From Burkholderiales bacterium (GTDB taxonomy: Bacteria > Pseudomonadota > Gammaproteobacteria > Burkholderiales > Burkholderiaceae_C): a DNA stretch of 64,000 bases. Shown here piece after piece: positions 47,871-56,185 of this stretch. The stretch lies in the NCBI GenBank assembly GCA_028868855.1, contig JAGWTR010000001.1, positions 434,001 to 498,000 on the forward strand, read 5' to 3'. Every line of letters begins with the position of its first letter. Positions within the stretch are counted from its first letter, which is position 1. The position numbers and the translations under genes were made by a program. The notes beneath the pieces are model-generated. The model was not told the DNA's origin, ran no database searches, and saw only the letters and a list, made by a program, of their open reading frames with translations.

Positions 47871-49006
47871 GTTACAAAAGTATGGTCGTGGGGTGCATCA
47901 TGGCGACACTCTGCGCCTTGCTTGTGACGTGGATGTTAATTCCAGATGCTCCGCAACTCTCGCTACCAGTCGAATCGGCTGGCAGTCAACCAGCGCTTAG
48001 TGCACACAAAATTGGTGTATTTTATTACCCAGGTTGGAGGGATGACACACCATTGTCACCAAGCAGACAACCTTGGGAAGTGATCAAGCCATATCCAGAG
48101 CGAGAGCCATTGGCTGGTTGGTACCGCGACGGTGATCCGCAAGTCATGCAACAGCAAATCAACTGGATGCATCAAGCTGGTTTGAATTTTGTCGTGTTTG
48201 ATTGGTATTGGAAGAATGATAACAGGGTGTATCTGGATCATGCGCTGGAGGCTTATTTAGCGGCGCCAAATAGAAATTCATTGGAATTTAGTATTTTGTG
48301 GGCTAATCATTTTGACACGCCCGATAGCTTAGAAACGTTTGATCGGATGGTGGATGTCTGGATTCAGCGTTATCTATCCCATCCCGGGTTTTTGCGAGTG
48401 AATGGCAAGCCGGTCGTTTTTGTGTTCTCATCCCACGAACTGGACAAGGATGCCGCTAAGTTCGGGTCGTCCGGCGCCAGTTTGTTGATGCGCGCCGAAG
48501 AGCGTGCGCGCCGCGAAGGACTAAAAGGTATATATTTTGTAGCCGGTACGCCTTCCGATGAACCGGGTGCGGCACGTTGGGCCGGTGCTGGCAGTGGTTA
48601 TAGCGCGATTTCCGCGTATAACCTGCATACGTTGCCGGGCGCCGCGCATTCGTCTCACTCATATGAGGAGTTGGATCAAGCCTATCGTTCAAATTGGAAA
48701 CGGTATCAAAGCTTCGGATCGCTGCCCGTCATTGTTCCAATGTCATCTGGGTGGGATAATAGGCCGTGGGGTGGAAGTAAATGGGACCCTGCTCATGATC
48801 AGTCCGTTTCTACGCCAGATGCTTTTGAGGCCCATTTGCGCGCCGGTCTGGATGCCATGACGTTATCAGCCGGTGGTGCCTCACTGGGGGTGATCTGCTG
48901 CTGGAATGAGTTCGGTGAAGGCTCGTTTATCGAGCCAACCAAGCTGCATGGAACGGCATATATAGATCGTGTGCGTAAGGTTTTTTCTCCGGCGAATCAT
49001 AACTAA
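47867..49006 (+). CDS. membrane-anchored GH99/WbsX-like protein (379 aa)
   Basis: A signal-anchor MSYKSMVVGCIMATLCALLVTWML is followed, from about residue 50, by a (beta/alpha)8-like domain: IGVFYYPGWRDD, GWYRDGDPQVMQQQINWMHQAGLNFVVFDWYW, PVVFVF and CWNEFGEGSFIEP. These blocks match the GH99-like/WbsX family seen in O-antigen and capsule loci. GH99 enzymes are endo-mannosidases; WbsX relatives are called glycosyltransferases by context only. The acidic residues in NEFGEGSFIEP could be catalytic. Its place outside the membrane suggests trimming of the polymer. The start overlaps the flippase stop. Confidence 0.8.
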   Translation: MSYKSMVVGCIMATLCALLVTWMLIPDAPQLSLPVESAGSQPALSAHKIGVFYYPGWRDDTPLSPSRQPWEVIKPYPEREPLAGWYRDGDPQVMQQQINWMHQAGLNFVVFDWYWKNDNRVYLDHALEAYLAAPNRNSLEFSILWANHFDTPDSLETFDRMVDVWIQRYLSHPGFLRVNGKPVVFVFSSHELDKDAAKFGSSGASLLMRAEERARREGLKGIYFVAGTPSDEPGAARWAGAGSGYSAISAYNLHTLPGAAHSSHSYEELDQAYRSNWKRYQSFGSLPVIVPMSSGWDNRPWGGSKWDPAHDQSVSTPDAFEAHLRAGLDAMTLSAGGASLGVICCWNEFGEGSFIEPTKLHGTAYIDRVRKVFSPANHN

Positions 49007-49027
49007 TTCTCGATGTTTTAGGTATTC

Positions 49028-50410
49028 ATGCAAACCTTATCAAGAGTCCCTGTAATACTTCTGCTTGTCTTGGGGGTATTTTTTGCCTTGGTGGCCGGGC
49101 TGGCTTCATCGATACTGCCGTGGTGGCTTGTGCTTCCAGTGTTTGCGCTGCCTGTCGTTGTGGCGGCCTCATGGCGTTGGCCATTAGTGGCTCTATTGGG
49201 CGTTCTAATGGCGGTGTTTGGAGTGCTTCCGCTATCGCCGGGCTCAAGAATAAAGGATTTTCTGGTTGGGATGCTTCTGGTTTTTCTCTTGGTGGTCCGC
49301 TGGGAAATGGTGGCTTCTGTATGGAAATTATATAGAAAGCAATTGTTGTGGCTGGGCGCGCTATCTGGCTGGGCCGTGCTGTCTGGTATATATGGAATTT
49401 ACTATCAGCATAATTTGCAAATCTATGTCTATCAAGAAACGGCAACCATGCTGTATTGGTTGCTGTTGATAGTGTCTGCGTTGATCGCCAAAGATGAGCG
49501 GGCAGCTGAACTGTTGTTGAAAATTTTGATTGGCGTCAGCGTTGCTTTGTCCTTGGTTTCATTGGCTCAAAGTCTGTTTGGGCTCAGGTTGCTGTTTACT
49601 GGGGATAGTCGAGTGGAGCTTCTTGATGCGGGCAGTGGCGGTATTCCAGGCGTTGCGCGTAGCTTGGTCCCCGCACTTCAACTCGTCTTGTTTTCATATC
49701 TTTTTTCTTTGTCGGCCATCTTGCGTGGTGGCGGCAAGCGTTGGGTGTGGTGGTTCGTTTTGTTTTCCACCATGGGAGCATTATTTGTGACATATGGAAG
49801 AGCCACCTGGACTATTACGATTCTGTTGAGCTTCCTTGTCGCTGCACTTATTAGCCGGAAGGCCTTCGGAAGATTCGTTTTAATGTCAACCGTGCTGCTG
49901 GTTGTGCTGGGTGTTCTGGCCCATGCGTTCATGCCTACGTTGATCGAAGGTGCTGTTTCTCGCATGACAAGCCTAGGTAACGAGGGTGGAACAAGTTCTT
50001 CTTTCGGGTGGAGAATAACGGAAAATATATTTGCCATACCGCAGATTTTAAATCATCCCTTGTTGGGGCTGGGCTTTGGTGCTGAGTACAAGCCCCGTCT
50101 AGTTGAAACAAAATTCTTTACGGAGCAAACTAGATATATTCACAATGGCTACCTATATATTTTGCTAAAAACTGGGTTTGTCGGATTTTTGCTCTATATG
50201 GGTAACTATTTTTATATAGTCTATAGTTGTTTTAAGGGGGGCAAATATCGCAGTAAGGAGTACACGTCGCGTGTGGCTCTGGGGGCGCTCTTAATTGGAA
50301 CCTTATTCCTGAATGTGACGCAGCCAGATCTATTTTCTGCATCCACTATTGCTTCTATTGCAGTGCTCGCGCCTGCTGTGCTACAAACCCGCCTAAAATG
50401 GCAAGAGTAG
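49028..50410 (+). CDS. O-antigen ligase/polymerase family membrane protein, probable Wzy polymerase (460 aa)
   Basis: About 11-12 membrane helices with the large periplasmic loop of the Wzy_C/O-antigen ligase domain: the loop and following helix contain RMTSLGNEGGTSSSFGWRITENIFAIPQILNHPLLGLGFGAEYKP and TRYIHNGYLYILLKTG, with His and Arg of the family. It would polymerise repeat units in the periplasm; ligase activity is less likely in an exopolysaccharide locus. The 21-base gap after the GH99-like gene fits an operon. A 160-base gap follows it. Confidence 0.87.
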   Translation: MQTLSRVPVILLLVLGVFFALVAGLASSILPWWLVLPVFALPVVVAASWRWPLVALLGVLMAVFGVLPLSPGSRIKDFLVGMLLVFLLVVRWEMVASVWKLYRKQLLWLGALSGWAVLSGIYGIYYQHNLQIYVYQETATMLYWLLLIVSALIAKDERAAELLLKILIGVSVALSLVSLAQSLFGLRLLFTGDSRVELLDAGSGGIPGVARSLVPALQLVLFSYLFSLSAILRGGGKRWVWWFVLFSTMGALFVTYGRATWTITILLSFLVAALISRKAFGRFVLMSTVLLVVLGVLAHAFMPTLIEGAVSRMTSLGNEGGTSSSFGWRITENIFAIPQILNHPLLGLGFGAEYKPRLVETKFFTEQTRYIHNGYLYILLKTGFVGFLLYMGNYFYIVYSCFKGGKYRSKEYTSRVALGALLIGTLFLNVTQPDLFSASTIASIAVLAPAVLQTRLKWQE

Positions 50411-50570
50411 CGTAGCGTTCACTTTGAATGGATGCAAAGCTAAGGCCGCGCATTGATTCGAGCCGGCCCGATGGGGTGCGATCGTAATGGCGGAATTTTG
50501 GAATTAACACGCGGCGTGTTTTGCCGATCTTCTGCTAGATATTTGTTGGCTTGAGTTGCTGGGATTTCGA

Positions 50571-51581
50571 ATGAATTTGCGTCAAAACAATAATTTTGAT
50601 GTATTGCGATTTGTGGCTGCAAGCCTAGTTCTGCTTTCGCATTCATTTCCCATCTCGAGAGGTGGGGATGGGGGAGAGCCGCTATATGTCGTGACGAATG
50701 GCAAACAGACACTCGGTCATATTGCCGTGGTGATATTCTTTGTTGTGAGCGGATTTCTTATTGCTGGGAGTTGGATTGGTCGCAAGAAAGTTTCGAGTTT
50801 TATGTTTTCGCGAGTATTGAGAATCGTTCCCGGATTGGCTGTGATGCTGTTGTTAACGGTGTTGGCAGGGGCTTTCGTTACAGTTGACAGCCAGGCTTAT
50901 CCCCTCTCGGCAGTGACGTATTTTTTTAGAAACGTGCTGCTCTTTAAAGGACAAGGTGATCTGGCAGGGGTCTTTGTTGATAATCCATATGGATCGGTAG
51001 TCAATGGATCTCTGTGGACTCTGCGAATTGAGTTTAGTTGCTACTTGGTCGTTGCGACTCTAGGTGCTTGCGGGCGTTTGGATCGTTTTTGGACTTGGGT
51101 AACATGGGCGGTTGTGCTCCTGCTGTCAATGAAATCGGGGATGCCAACTTCATTTTTGAGGGAGTTGTTGCCGCTATTGGTATGGTTTTTGGGGGGGGTG
51201 CTTGCCTATCTGTACCGTGATATTTTGGTTCCCAAACAATTCGGCTGGATCGGGGCCGGTATCATAATATGTTTCTTGGTTCTTGGGATAGATTTGATAT
51301 ATATATCGCCTTTGCTGTCGTTTGCTATAATATATTTAGCCTATAAAGATGGACCTTTGGTTAATTTTGGAAAAAACGGAGATTTTTCTTACGGCATATA
51401 TATATATGCTTTTCCCGTTCAGCAGTTCCTTGCGTCTAAGTTTTATGGACTGGAGTGGTGGGGGAATGTTTTGATAGGCTTTCCGATCACGTTGCTGCTG
51501 GCAATGCTATCCTGGCATTTTGTAGAAAAGAAGTCATTGAGACTTAAGAGTGTATTGTTGGCAGGTCGGATTGGTAAATGA
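50571..51581 (+). CDS. acyltransferase-3 (OafA/YrhL-like) membrane protein (336 aa)
   Basis: Ten-helix acyltransferase-3 family: NNNFDVLRFVAASLVLLSHSFP at the N-terminus with the conserved His in VLLSHSFP, and FFVVSGFLIAGSW with VFSRVLRIVPGL. It would acylate (often O-acetylate) the polysaccharide. ATG 50571 rather than TTG 50556. A G8 run at 51191-51198 is in frame, and the second half contains AT-alternating stretches (51291-51307, 51396-51407), unusual for this genome. It closes the plus-strand half; the opposite strand's glycosyltransferases begin 50 bases on. Confidence 0.9.
   Translation: MNLRQNNNFDVLRFVAASLVLLSHSFPISRGGDGGEPLYVVTNGKQTLGHIAVVIFFVVSGFLIAGSWIGRKKVSSFMFSRVLRIVPGLAVMLLLTVLAGAFVTVDSQAYPLSAVTYFFRNVLLFKGQGDLAGVFVDNPYGSVVNGSLWTLRIEFSCYLVVATLGACGRLDRFWTWVTWAVVLLLSMKSGMPTSFLRELLPLLVWFLGGVLAYLYRDILVPKQFGWIGAGIIICFLVLGIDLIYISPLLSFAIIYLAYKDGPLVNFGKNGDFSYGIYIYAFPVQQFLASKFYGLEWWGNVLIGFPITLLLAMLSWHFVEKKSLRLKSVLLAGRIGK
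51191..51198 (+). repeat. T5-G8 homopolymer in the acyltransferase gene
   Basis: Five T directly followed by eight G in the frame TTT-TTG-GGG-GGG-GTG, roughly at codon 208. Loss or gain of one G would truncate the acyltransferase. Phase-variable O-acetyltransferases of surface sugars are known elsewhere; here it is only a possibility. Confidence 0.8.
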
Positions 51582-51631
51582 ATCGCTGGATTCAATTGAT
51601 TTGGAGTGGCTTGAAGCTATCTATCAGCGTT

Positions 51632-52816
51632 TTAGACCTGTGTAGATGAACCGTTGGGGTGGTGATATATCTTTAGCGTTTTGTCAATTTGACCATCCAG
51701 ATGGAACAACTGTTGTTGACGTTTCCGTCCTGCGGCTCCCATGGAGCCTCTCAAGGCTTGGTCGGCAGACAGCGCATTGATTGCTTCGGACAATGCGACT
51801 GCATCGTTTGGCGGCACCAGCAACCCGGTCTCGTTGTCAATAACGATATCCAATAAACCTCCATGTGCGCTAGCAATTACGGGCCTACTTGCCGCCATGG
51901 CCTCGATGGCCACCATGCCAAACGATTCGGGTTCAACGGAGGGGACTACGGCAATGTCCGTGCCGTGCCAGGCGATATTCGGATCAGCTTCATATTGCAG
52001 AAAGGTGAAGTGATTTTCGAGGTGTAGTTCGCGTACGCGGGCATGCAACTGTGCCGGTAGATTCTCTTGCCCGGGGCCTGCGTCCCCAATCACCACAAAG
52101 CGGAGGCGTCCCAACCGGCCTTCTGCATGCAAAATCCCAGCGGCCTCAATCAACACGTCCTGGCCTTTGATGCGACTGATTCGACCCAATAGCGTCACCA
52201 CCAAGTCTGTACTTTTTGCGCCTGCCTTCTGACGAAACGCTGCGACGGCCGACGCAGAGGGCTCTGGTTGATCGGGTAGCCCATTGAATACCACCTTAGA
52301 GCGGCGAGCCAATGAAGGTTGTTCAGCCAGCAACCATTGCTGCGTGCGCATTGAATTGCACATCGCCGTGTCGGCCAACCAACGAACCAGCAGCGTCAGC
52401 CCTCGACTCACCACCCTTGGTGACAGTAGTATTTCGTGGATGTGCCATACATGAGGCACCTTGTGCCACCGTGCCCACAGGGCGCCTCCAACGACGGCCA
52501 GCGTGTTTGAATGCACGACCGCGATGGACCTGCCATTGACGATGCGGGTCAACGCACGCATGGCCTGGGCCAGTCGCCAAGGTAGGTGCAGCAAGCCTTT
52601 CGGGGTGAATACCGAGCGCTTGAGTTTGCCGACCTCTGCGACATGCACTTCAACATGCAGTGCATTTAGTATCGTGATCAACGCACCGGACTCCGGCACC
52701 ACCACAACCGGCGTGAATTCACCGCTGTCCAAAATCCCCTTTACCAACGAAAGCAGAACCTTGTCGGATCCATATAGATCGGCCGACTGGTGCACCAACA
52801 AAATTAGGGGCTTCAC
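51632..52816 (-). CDS. glycosyltransferase, GT4 family (394 aa)
   Basis: Two Rossmann-like domains: N-terminal LLVHQSADLYGSDKVLLSLV (glycine-rich acceptor loop region), HIHEILL, and the C-terminal donor-binding part with VTLLGRISRIKGQDVLIEAA and the EX7E motif EPESFGMVAIEAM. It is predicted cytoplasmic or peripheral at the membrane, adding a sugar to the lipid-linked repeat unit. The start overlaps the next upstream gene's stop (52813-52816). Its composition is more GC-rich than the neighbouring plus-strand genes. Confidence 0.92.
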   Translation of the reverse strand: MKPLILLVHQSADLYGSDKVLLSLVKGILDSGEFTPVVVVPESGALITILNALHVEVHVAEVGKLKRSVFTPKGLLHLPWRLAQAMRALTRIVNGRSIAVVHSNTLAVVGGALWARWHKVPHVWHIHEILLSPRVVSRGLTLLVRWLADTAMCNSMRTQQWLLAEQPSLARRSKVVFNGLPDQPEPSASAVAAFRQKAGAKSTDLVVTLLGRISRIKGQDVLIEAAGILHAEGRLGRLRFVVIGDAGPGQENLPAQLHARVRELHLENHFTFLQYEADPNIAWHGTDIAVVPSVEPESFGMVAIEAMAASRPVIASAHGGLLDIVIDNETGLLVPPNDAVALSEAINALSADQALRGSMGAAGRKRQQQLFHLDGQIDKTLKIYHHPNGSSTQV

Positions 52817-54048
52817 AGGTCGATCCCGGGTTTTATGAGTTTTTCTGCATGTTTGCTGACAGCGGACTGGAGGAGACGGTCCAAAGAGTCGCTCTTGGCC
52901 TGCCAGGAGAACTGAGAGCTAATTAATTCTCTTGCATTCTGGCCAAGTTTCTTTCGCAAAGATGGATCCAATATCAGATTAACAATATGCTGGGCAAACT
53001 GATGGGGATCATCGGCGATGAGCAGGTGTTTTTCATTGCTGGCGCCGATTTCCTCTGCTCCTATTGGCGTTGACACAACAGCGCAACCGGCGGCCAATGC
53101 CTCAAGTGTTTTTATCTTGATGCCGCCGCCACTAAGGAGCGGGATGGCTATAACGGCGGAGGATTGCATAAATTTGGCGGCGTCAGGTACGAAGCCTAAA
53201 AACTTAATGTTATCAGATGCAAGTGATGTGAGTTCGGTGGGGACGTTTTTTCCGGCCACCAGGAAGAGCGCATCGGGCACGCGAGCAAGAACGAGAGGGA
53301 ATATATTTTCAATAAAGTGCCTAACGGCTTCAATATTTGGTTTGTGCGCAAACGAGCCAATAAACGAAATTGTGTTGGATGTCCCCGCAAGATCGGTTTG
53401 CATTGCGGGAATTTCCACGGCAGCTGGGCTAACAACTGCGCCCAATCCTGGTGAAAATATTTCCAACCCGACCCTGTCCTGTTCTGTAATCGCAGCAACA
53501 ACATCAAACTTCTGGTAGAAGCGCGCTTCATGGAAAACCCATGAAATCCAGCGCATAAAGCTAATTGTTCTCTTGAAGAATCCTTGCTGCGATCGGAATC
53601 GACGATATTCTGATACCGAAAATGCATCTTGAACATCAATGATCGTCGCTTCATTCTTGCACGAAGAAACATATTGTGCCATCAGGGGGAACTGAATGAA
53701 TACGACATCAGGCCTGACGGCGGCGATCGTTTGTGATAATTTTCTATGCATCTCTTCGGACGCATGCAAACTTGCCTCTATTGGGGCTAGCTTAAATAGC
53801 AATGATAGCTTTGATAAAAATACACTTTTACGCGTGACATTCAGTTGTATGGTGCTGATTGTTTTGCATATTTTCCCCAGCTCCTCGTTGATGCGCGACA
53901 ACTCGTCGGATGTTTCTTGGTTATGAAAGGACAAGAAATGGACTTCATGCCGACTTGCCAGCAATTTTAATTGTTGGAAGCTCAATATGCCGCCCCCGTG
54001 GGCAACTTTGGAATGGTATGGGAATGGCGAGAGAACGATTAATTTCAC
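52813..54048 (-). CDS. glycosyltransferase, GT4 family (411 aa)
   Basis: GT-B fold: the N-terminal LSPFPYHSKVAHGGGILSFQQLKLLA, IDVQDAFSVSEYRRFRSQ, and C-terminal ISFIGSFAHKPNIEAVRHFIENIFPLVLARVPDALFLVAG plus GGIKIKTLEALAAGCAVVSTPIG with donor-binding Glu. The family adds sugars to lipid-linked oligosaccharide. It is preceded by a 45-base gap with a G9/C9 run (54077-54085). AT-rich codon use is stronger than in flanking core genes. Confidence 0.9.
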   Translation of the reverse strand: MKLIVLSPFPYHSKVAHGGGILSFQQLKLLASRHEVHFLSFHNQETSDELSRINEELGKICKTISTIQLNVTRKSVFLSKLSLLFKLAPIEASLHASEEMHRKLSQTIAAVRPDVVFIQFPLMAQYVSSCKNEATIIDVQDAFSVSEYRRFRSQQGFFKRTISFMRWISWVFHEARFYQKFDVVAAITEQDRVGLEIFSPGLGAVVSPAAVEIPAMQTDLAGTSNTISFIGSFAHKPNIEAVRHFIENIFPLVLARVPDALFLVAGKNVPTELTSLASDNIKFLGFVPDAAKFMQSSAVIAIPLLSGGGIKIKTLEALAAGCAVVSTPIGAEEIGASNEKHLLIADDPHQFAQHIVNLILDPSLRKKLGQNARELISSQFSWQAKSDSLDRLLQSAVSKHAEKLIKPGIDL

Positions 54049-54076
54049 GGTTCACCCATGTTGTGGTGTGACGGGT

Positions 54077-54085
54077 GGGGGGGGG
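54077..54085 (-). repeat. G9/C9 run between two glycosyltransferase genes
   Basis: Nine G on the plus strand lie in the 45 bases between the GT2 stop (54094) and the GT4 start (54048). In the minus-strand transcript this is a C9 run about 30 bases before the GT4 start codon. Length change could alter coupling or a promoter, if any exists here. Confidence 0.75.
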
Positions 54086-54093
54086 CTGATTTG

Positions 54094-55047
54094 TTATCTT
54101 TCGATTGCTGGATTCGCAATCAAGTAACGGCCCGCTTTGAAATAGGCACGCATCTTCTCGCCCGTCACATGGGATTTCTTTGAGCCACCCTGCAATGCGT
54201 AAGATGCTGCTCTGGCCAGCATAACCAGCCCTAAACTGGTGCTCGTAAGAGATGCTGCGAATGGGGTATGGAATTTTCTCAAATAGATCAAATAGGAACG
54301 CATGGAGCGTAGCAGGGCAGCTTCCCCTAGCCATGATTTTCCTCCGCCCTCGTAATGCGTTACTTTCATGTCAGACAGGTAGCTGATTGAATATCCGCTT
54401 TGTCGTGCGCGCTTGCAATAGTCGACGTCTTCAACGTACATGAAGTATCGATCGTCCAGTCCGCCAAGCTGCCGCCATAGCGCTAGGCGCGTCAGTAAAA
54501 AAGCACCTGAAACCCAGGCCACGTTTGCCTTAGGTGATGCGTAGAAATCTTCAGAGGATTCGGTCCGACGGAATATGCTTGGCAGCCAGGTAATGGCGGA
54601 CATTCCTAGCCAAGATAAAATCAGACGCCAGGGCGTATGCTCATACCCGACACTGGGCTGGTTTCGACCATCCCCATAGTAAAGGTGTGCCCCGACCACG
54701 CCCACCGTACTGTTGTCAAGTTCATCAATGGCCGTTTTGAGGTCTTTGAGAATAACTGTGTCGTTGTTCAGTAGTAATAAGATGCGGCCTTTTGCTGCGT
54801 CTGCCCCGAGATTGTTTCCTCCAGTGAAACCAAGGTTTTTCTTGCTTTGTATAAGACGAACGTTTGGGAAATTTTGCGCAATGAATTCCGCGCTGCCATC
54901 CGACGATGCGTTGTCAACAATAATTACTTCATGGCTGCAGGAGGTGAATTCTTCTATCGAACGCAAGCAATCGGTCAGAAAGCGCTTGCCATTGAAATTA
55001 ACAATCAATATTGAAAGTACAACGTTGTTGGCTTCTAAACCGCTCAT
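54094..55047 (-). CDS. glycosyltransferase, GT2 family (317 aa)
   Basis: GT-A fold: LSILIVNFNGKRFLTDCLRSIEEF, IIVDNASSDGSAEF (nucleotide-sugar binding), KNLGFTGGNNLGADAAKGRILLLLNNDTVI (DxD-like NDT) and MYVEDVDYCKRARQSGY (catalytic acidic ED motif). Similarity is to rhamnosyl- and related transferases. It ends with a short hydrophobic/helical extension. The start overlaps the stop of the next gene (55044-55047). Confidence 0.92.
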   Translation of the reverse strand: MSGLEANNVVLSILIVNFNGKRFLTDCLRSIEEFTSCSHEVIIVDNASSDGSAEFIAQNFPNVRLIQSKKNLGFTGGNNLGADAAKGRILLLLNNDTVILKDLKTAIDELDNSTVGVVGAHLYYGDGRNQPSVGYEHTPWRLILSWLGMSAITWLPSIFRRTESSEDFYASPKANVAWVSGAFLLTRLALWRQLGGLDDRYFMYVEDVDYCKRARQSGYSISYLSDMKVTHYEGGGKSWLGEAALLRSMRSYLIYLRKFHTPFAASLTSTSLGLVMLARAASYALQGGSKKSHVTGEKMRAYFKAGRYLIANPAIER

Positions 55048-56096
55048 CCCGGTGGTCTCGCTGATGTTTCTGTGGGGGCGCTTGAGAAAAGTGCGGAAAC
55101 GACCGAACGCATTGCCGTGTTAACAGCATTGAATTGCTGGCGCTTGAGCATGACCAGCATTTCCCATGAAATTCTCAAAAGACAGGAGAGAAGGCGTGTT
55201 CTTTTGAAGAATTTCTTGATGAAGATAATTCTGTTGCGGTATAAATATTTTGTGGCCAACATGGATTGATTCGCAGTGCTGCTGGATCCAATCGATGAGC
55301 CTTCTTTGTGGTAGACCTTGCTTTCTGAGCTGAACGCCAGGGTATATTTGCCTTTGGCGCGAAATGCCCAATCAATTTCTTCGAAATATAAAAAGTAGTC
55401 TTCGCTCATCAATCCGATATCTTGAATAAAATTCATGGATACCAGCATCGAAGCACCAACCACATAGGCCATGCGGTGCTCTATTTCATCTGCACTACAG
55501 GCTTGCTCCGCAGGCTGGAACATGCCAATCGGGGTGACATAGCCCCATTGTTCATTGTATTCAGCCCCACCTAAGGCTTGAACCACGTGGGGTTGGTGGT
55601 AAAAAATCAGCGTTGATCCGCAAATCCCTGCTTTGGGTTTTTCGCGCATGCGCGTGACAAGATGTGTGAGCGAATCTGGCTCGACGATCGTATCGTTATT
55701 TAAAATCCAAACGTAGTCAAAATTCTTGCGGCTGCTTGCATACCGTAAGCCAACATTATTGCCCCCCGCAAACCCCAGATTGGCGCCGGTTTGAATCAGG
55801 ACCAATGGCGAAGTGTCATCTGTCAGTCCTCCGGCTTCGGCTTGCGCTCGAGTATATTCAACCCATGGTATGGGTTTGGACGGAGCCTTGGATGTGGGGG
55901 GGAGTGCAACTCCAAAATCTGGGGCGGCTAAGTGACCGTCAGCCCATAGTTTAATTTTTTCTAGGGAACCGTCGACAGATGCGTTGTCACAGACGATGAC
56001 ACAAAAGTTGGTGTGGTTGAGGCGAAAGACGCTCTCAAGACATTCAATGGTGTCCTTCCAGCCGTTCCAGTTAAGTAGCAGGATAGCGATGTTCAT
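55044..56096 (-). CDS. glycosyltransferase, GT2 family (350 aa)
   Basis: A second GT-A enzyme: IAILLLNWNGWKDTIECLESVFRL, IVCDNASVDGSLEKI, LGFAGGNNVGLRYA, VWILNNDTIVEPDSL and FLYFEEIDWAFRAKG. Domain order matches the downstream GT2, and the two may be distant paralogues. An insert around residues 62-85 (ALPPTSKAPSKPIPWVEYTRA) is longer than usual between beta strands. The 89-base gap to the DUF1972 gene upstream suggests it may have a ribosome site of its own. Confidence 0.92.
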   Translation of the reverse strand: MNIAILLLNWNGWKDTIECLESVFRLNHTNFCVIVCDNASVDGSLEKIKLWADGHLAAPDFGVALPPTSKAPSKPIPWVEYTRAQAEAGGLTDDTSPLVLIQTGANLGFAGGNNVGLRYASSRKNFDYVWILNNDTIVEPDSLTHLVTRMREKPKAGICGSTLIFYHQPHVVQALGGAEYNEQWGYVTPIGMFQPAEQACSADEIEHRMAYVVGASMLVSMNFIQDIGLMSEDYFLYFEEIDWAFRAKGKYTLAFSSESKVYHKEGSSIGSSSTANQSMLATKYLYRNRIIFIKKFFKRTRLLSCLLRISWEMLVMLKRQQFNAVNTAMRSVVSALFSSAPTETSARPPG

Positions 56097-56185
56097 GCTT
56101 TTTTAATTTGCTTCCTGTCTTTGTCGTTCCGGAACTCGGGCAGCAGTGCTCGAGTTGAGTTGCGCGAGCCAAAGCTGATTGGGCT

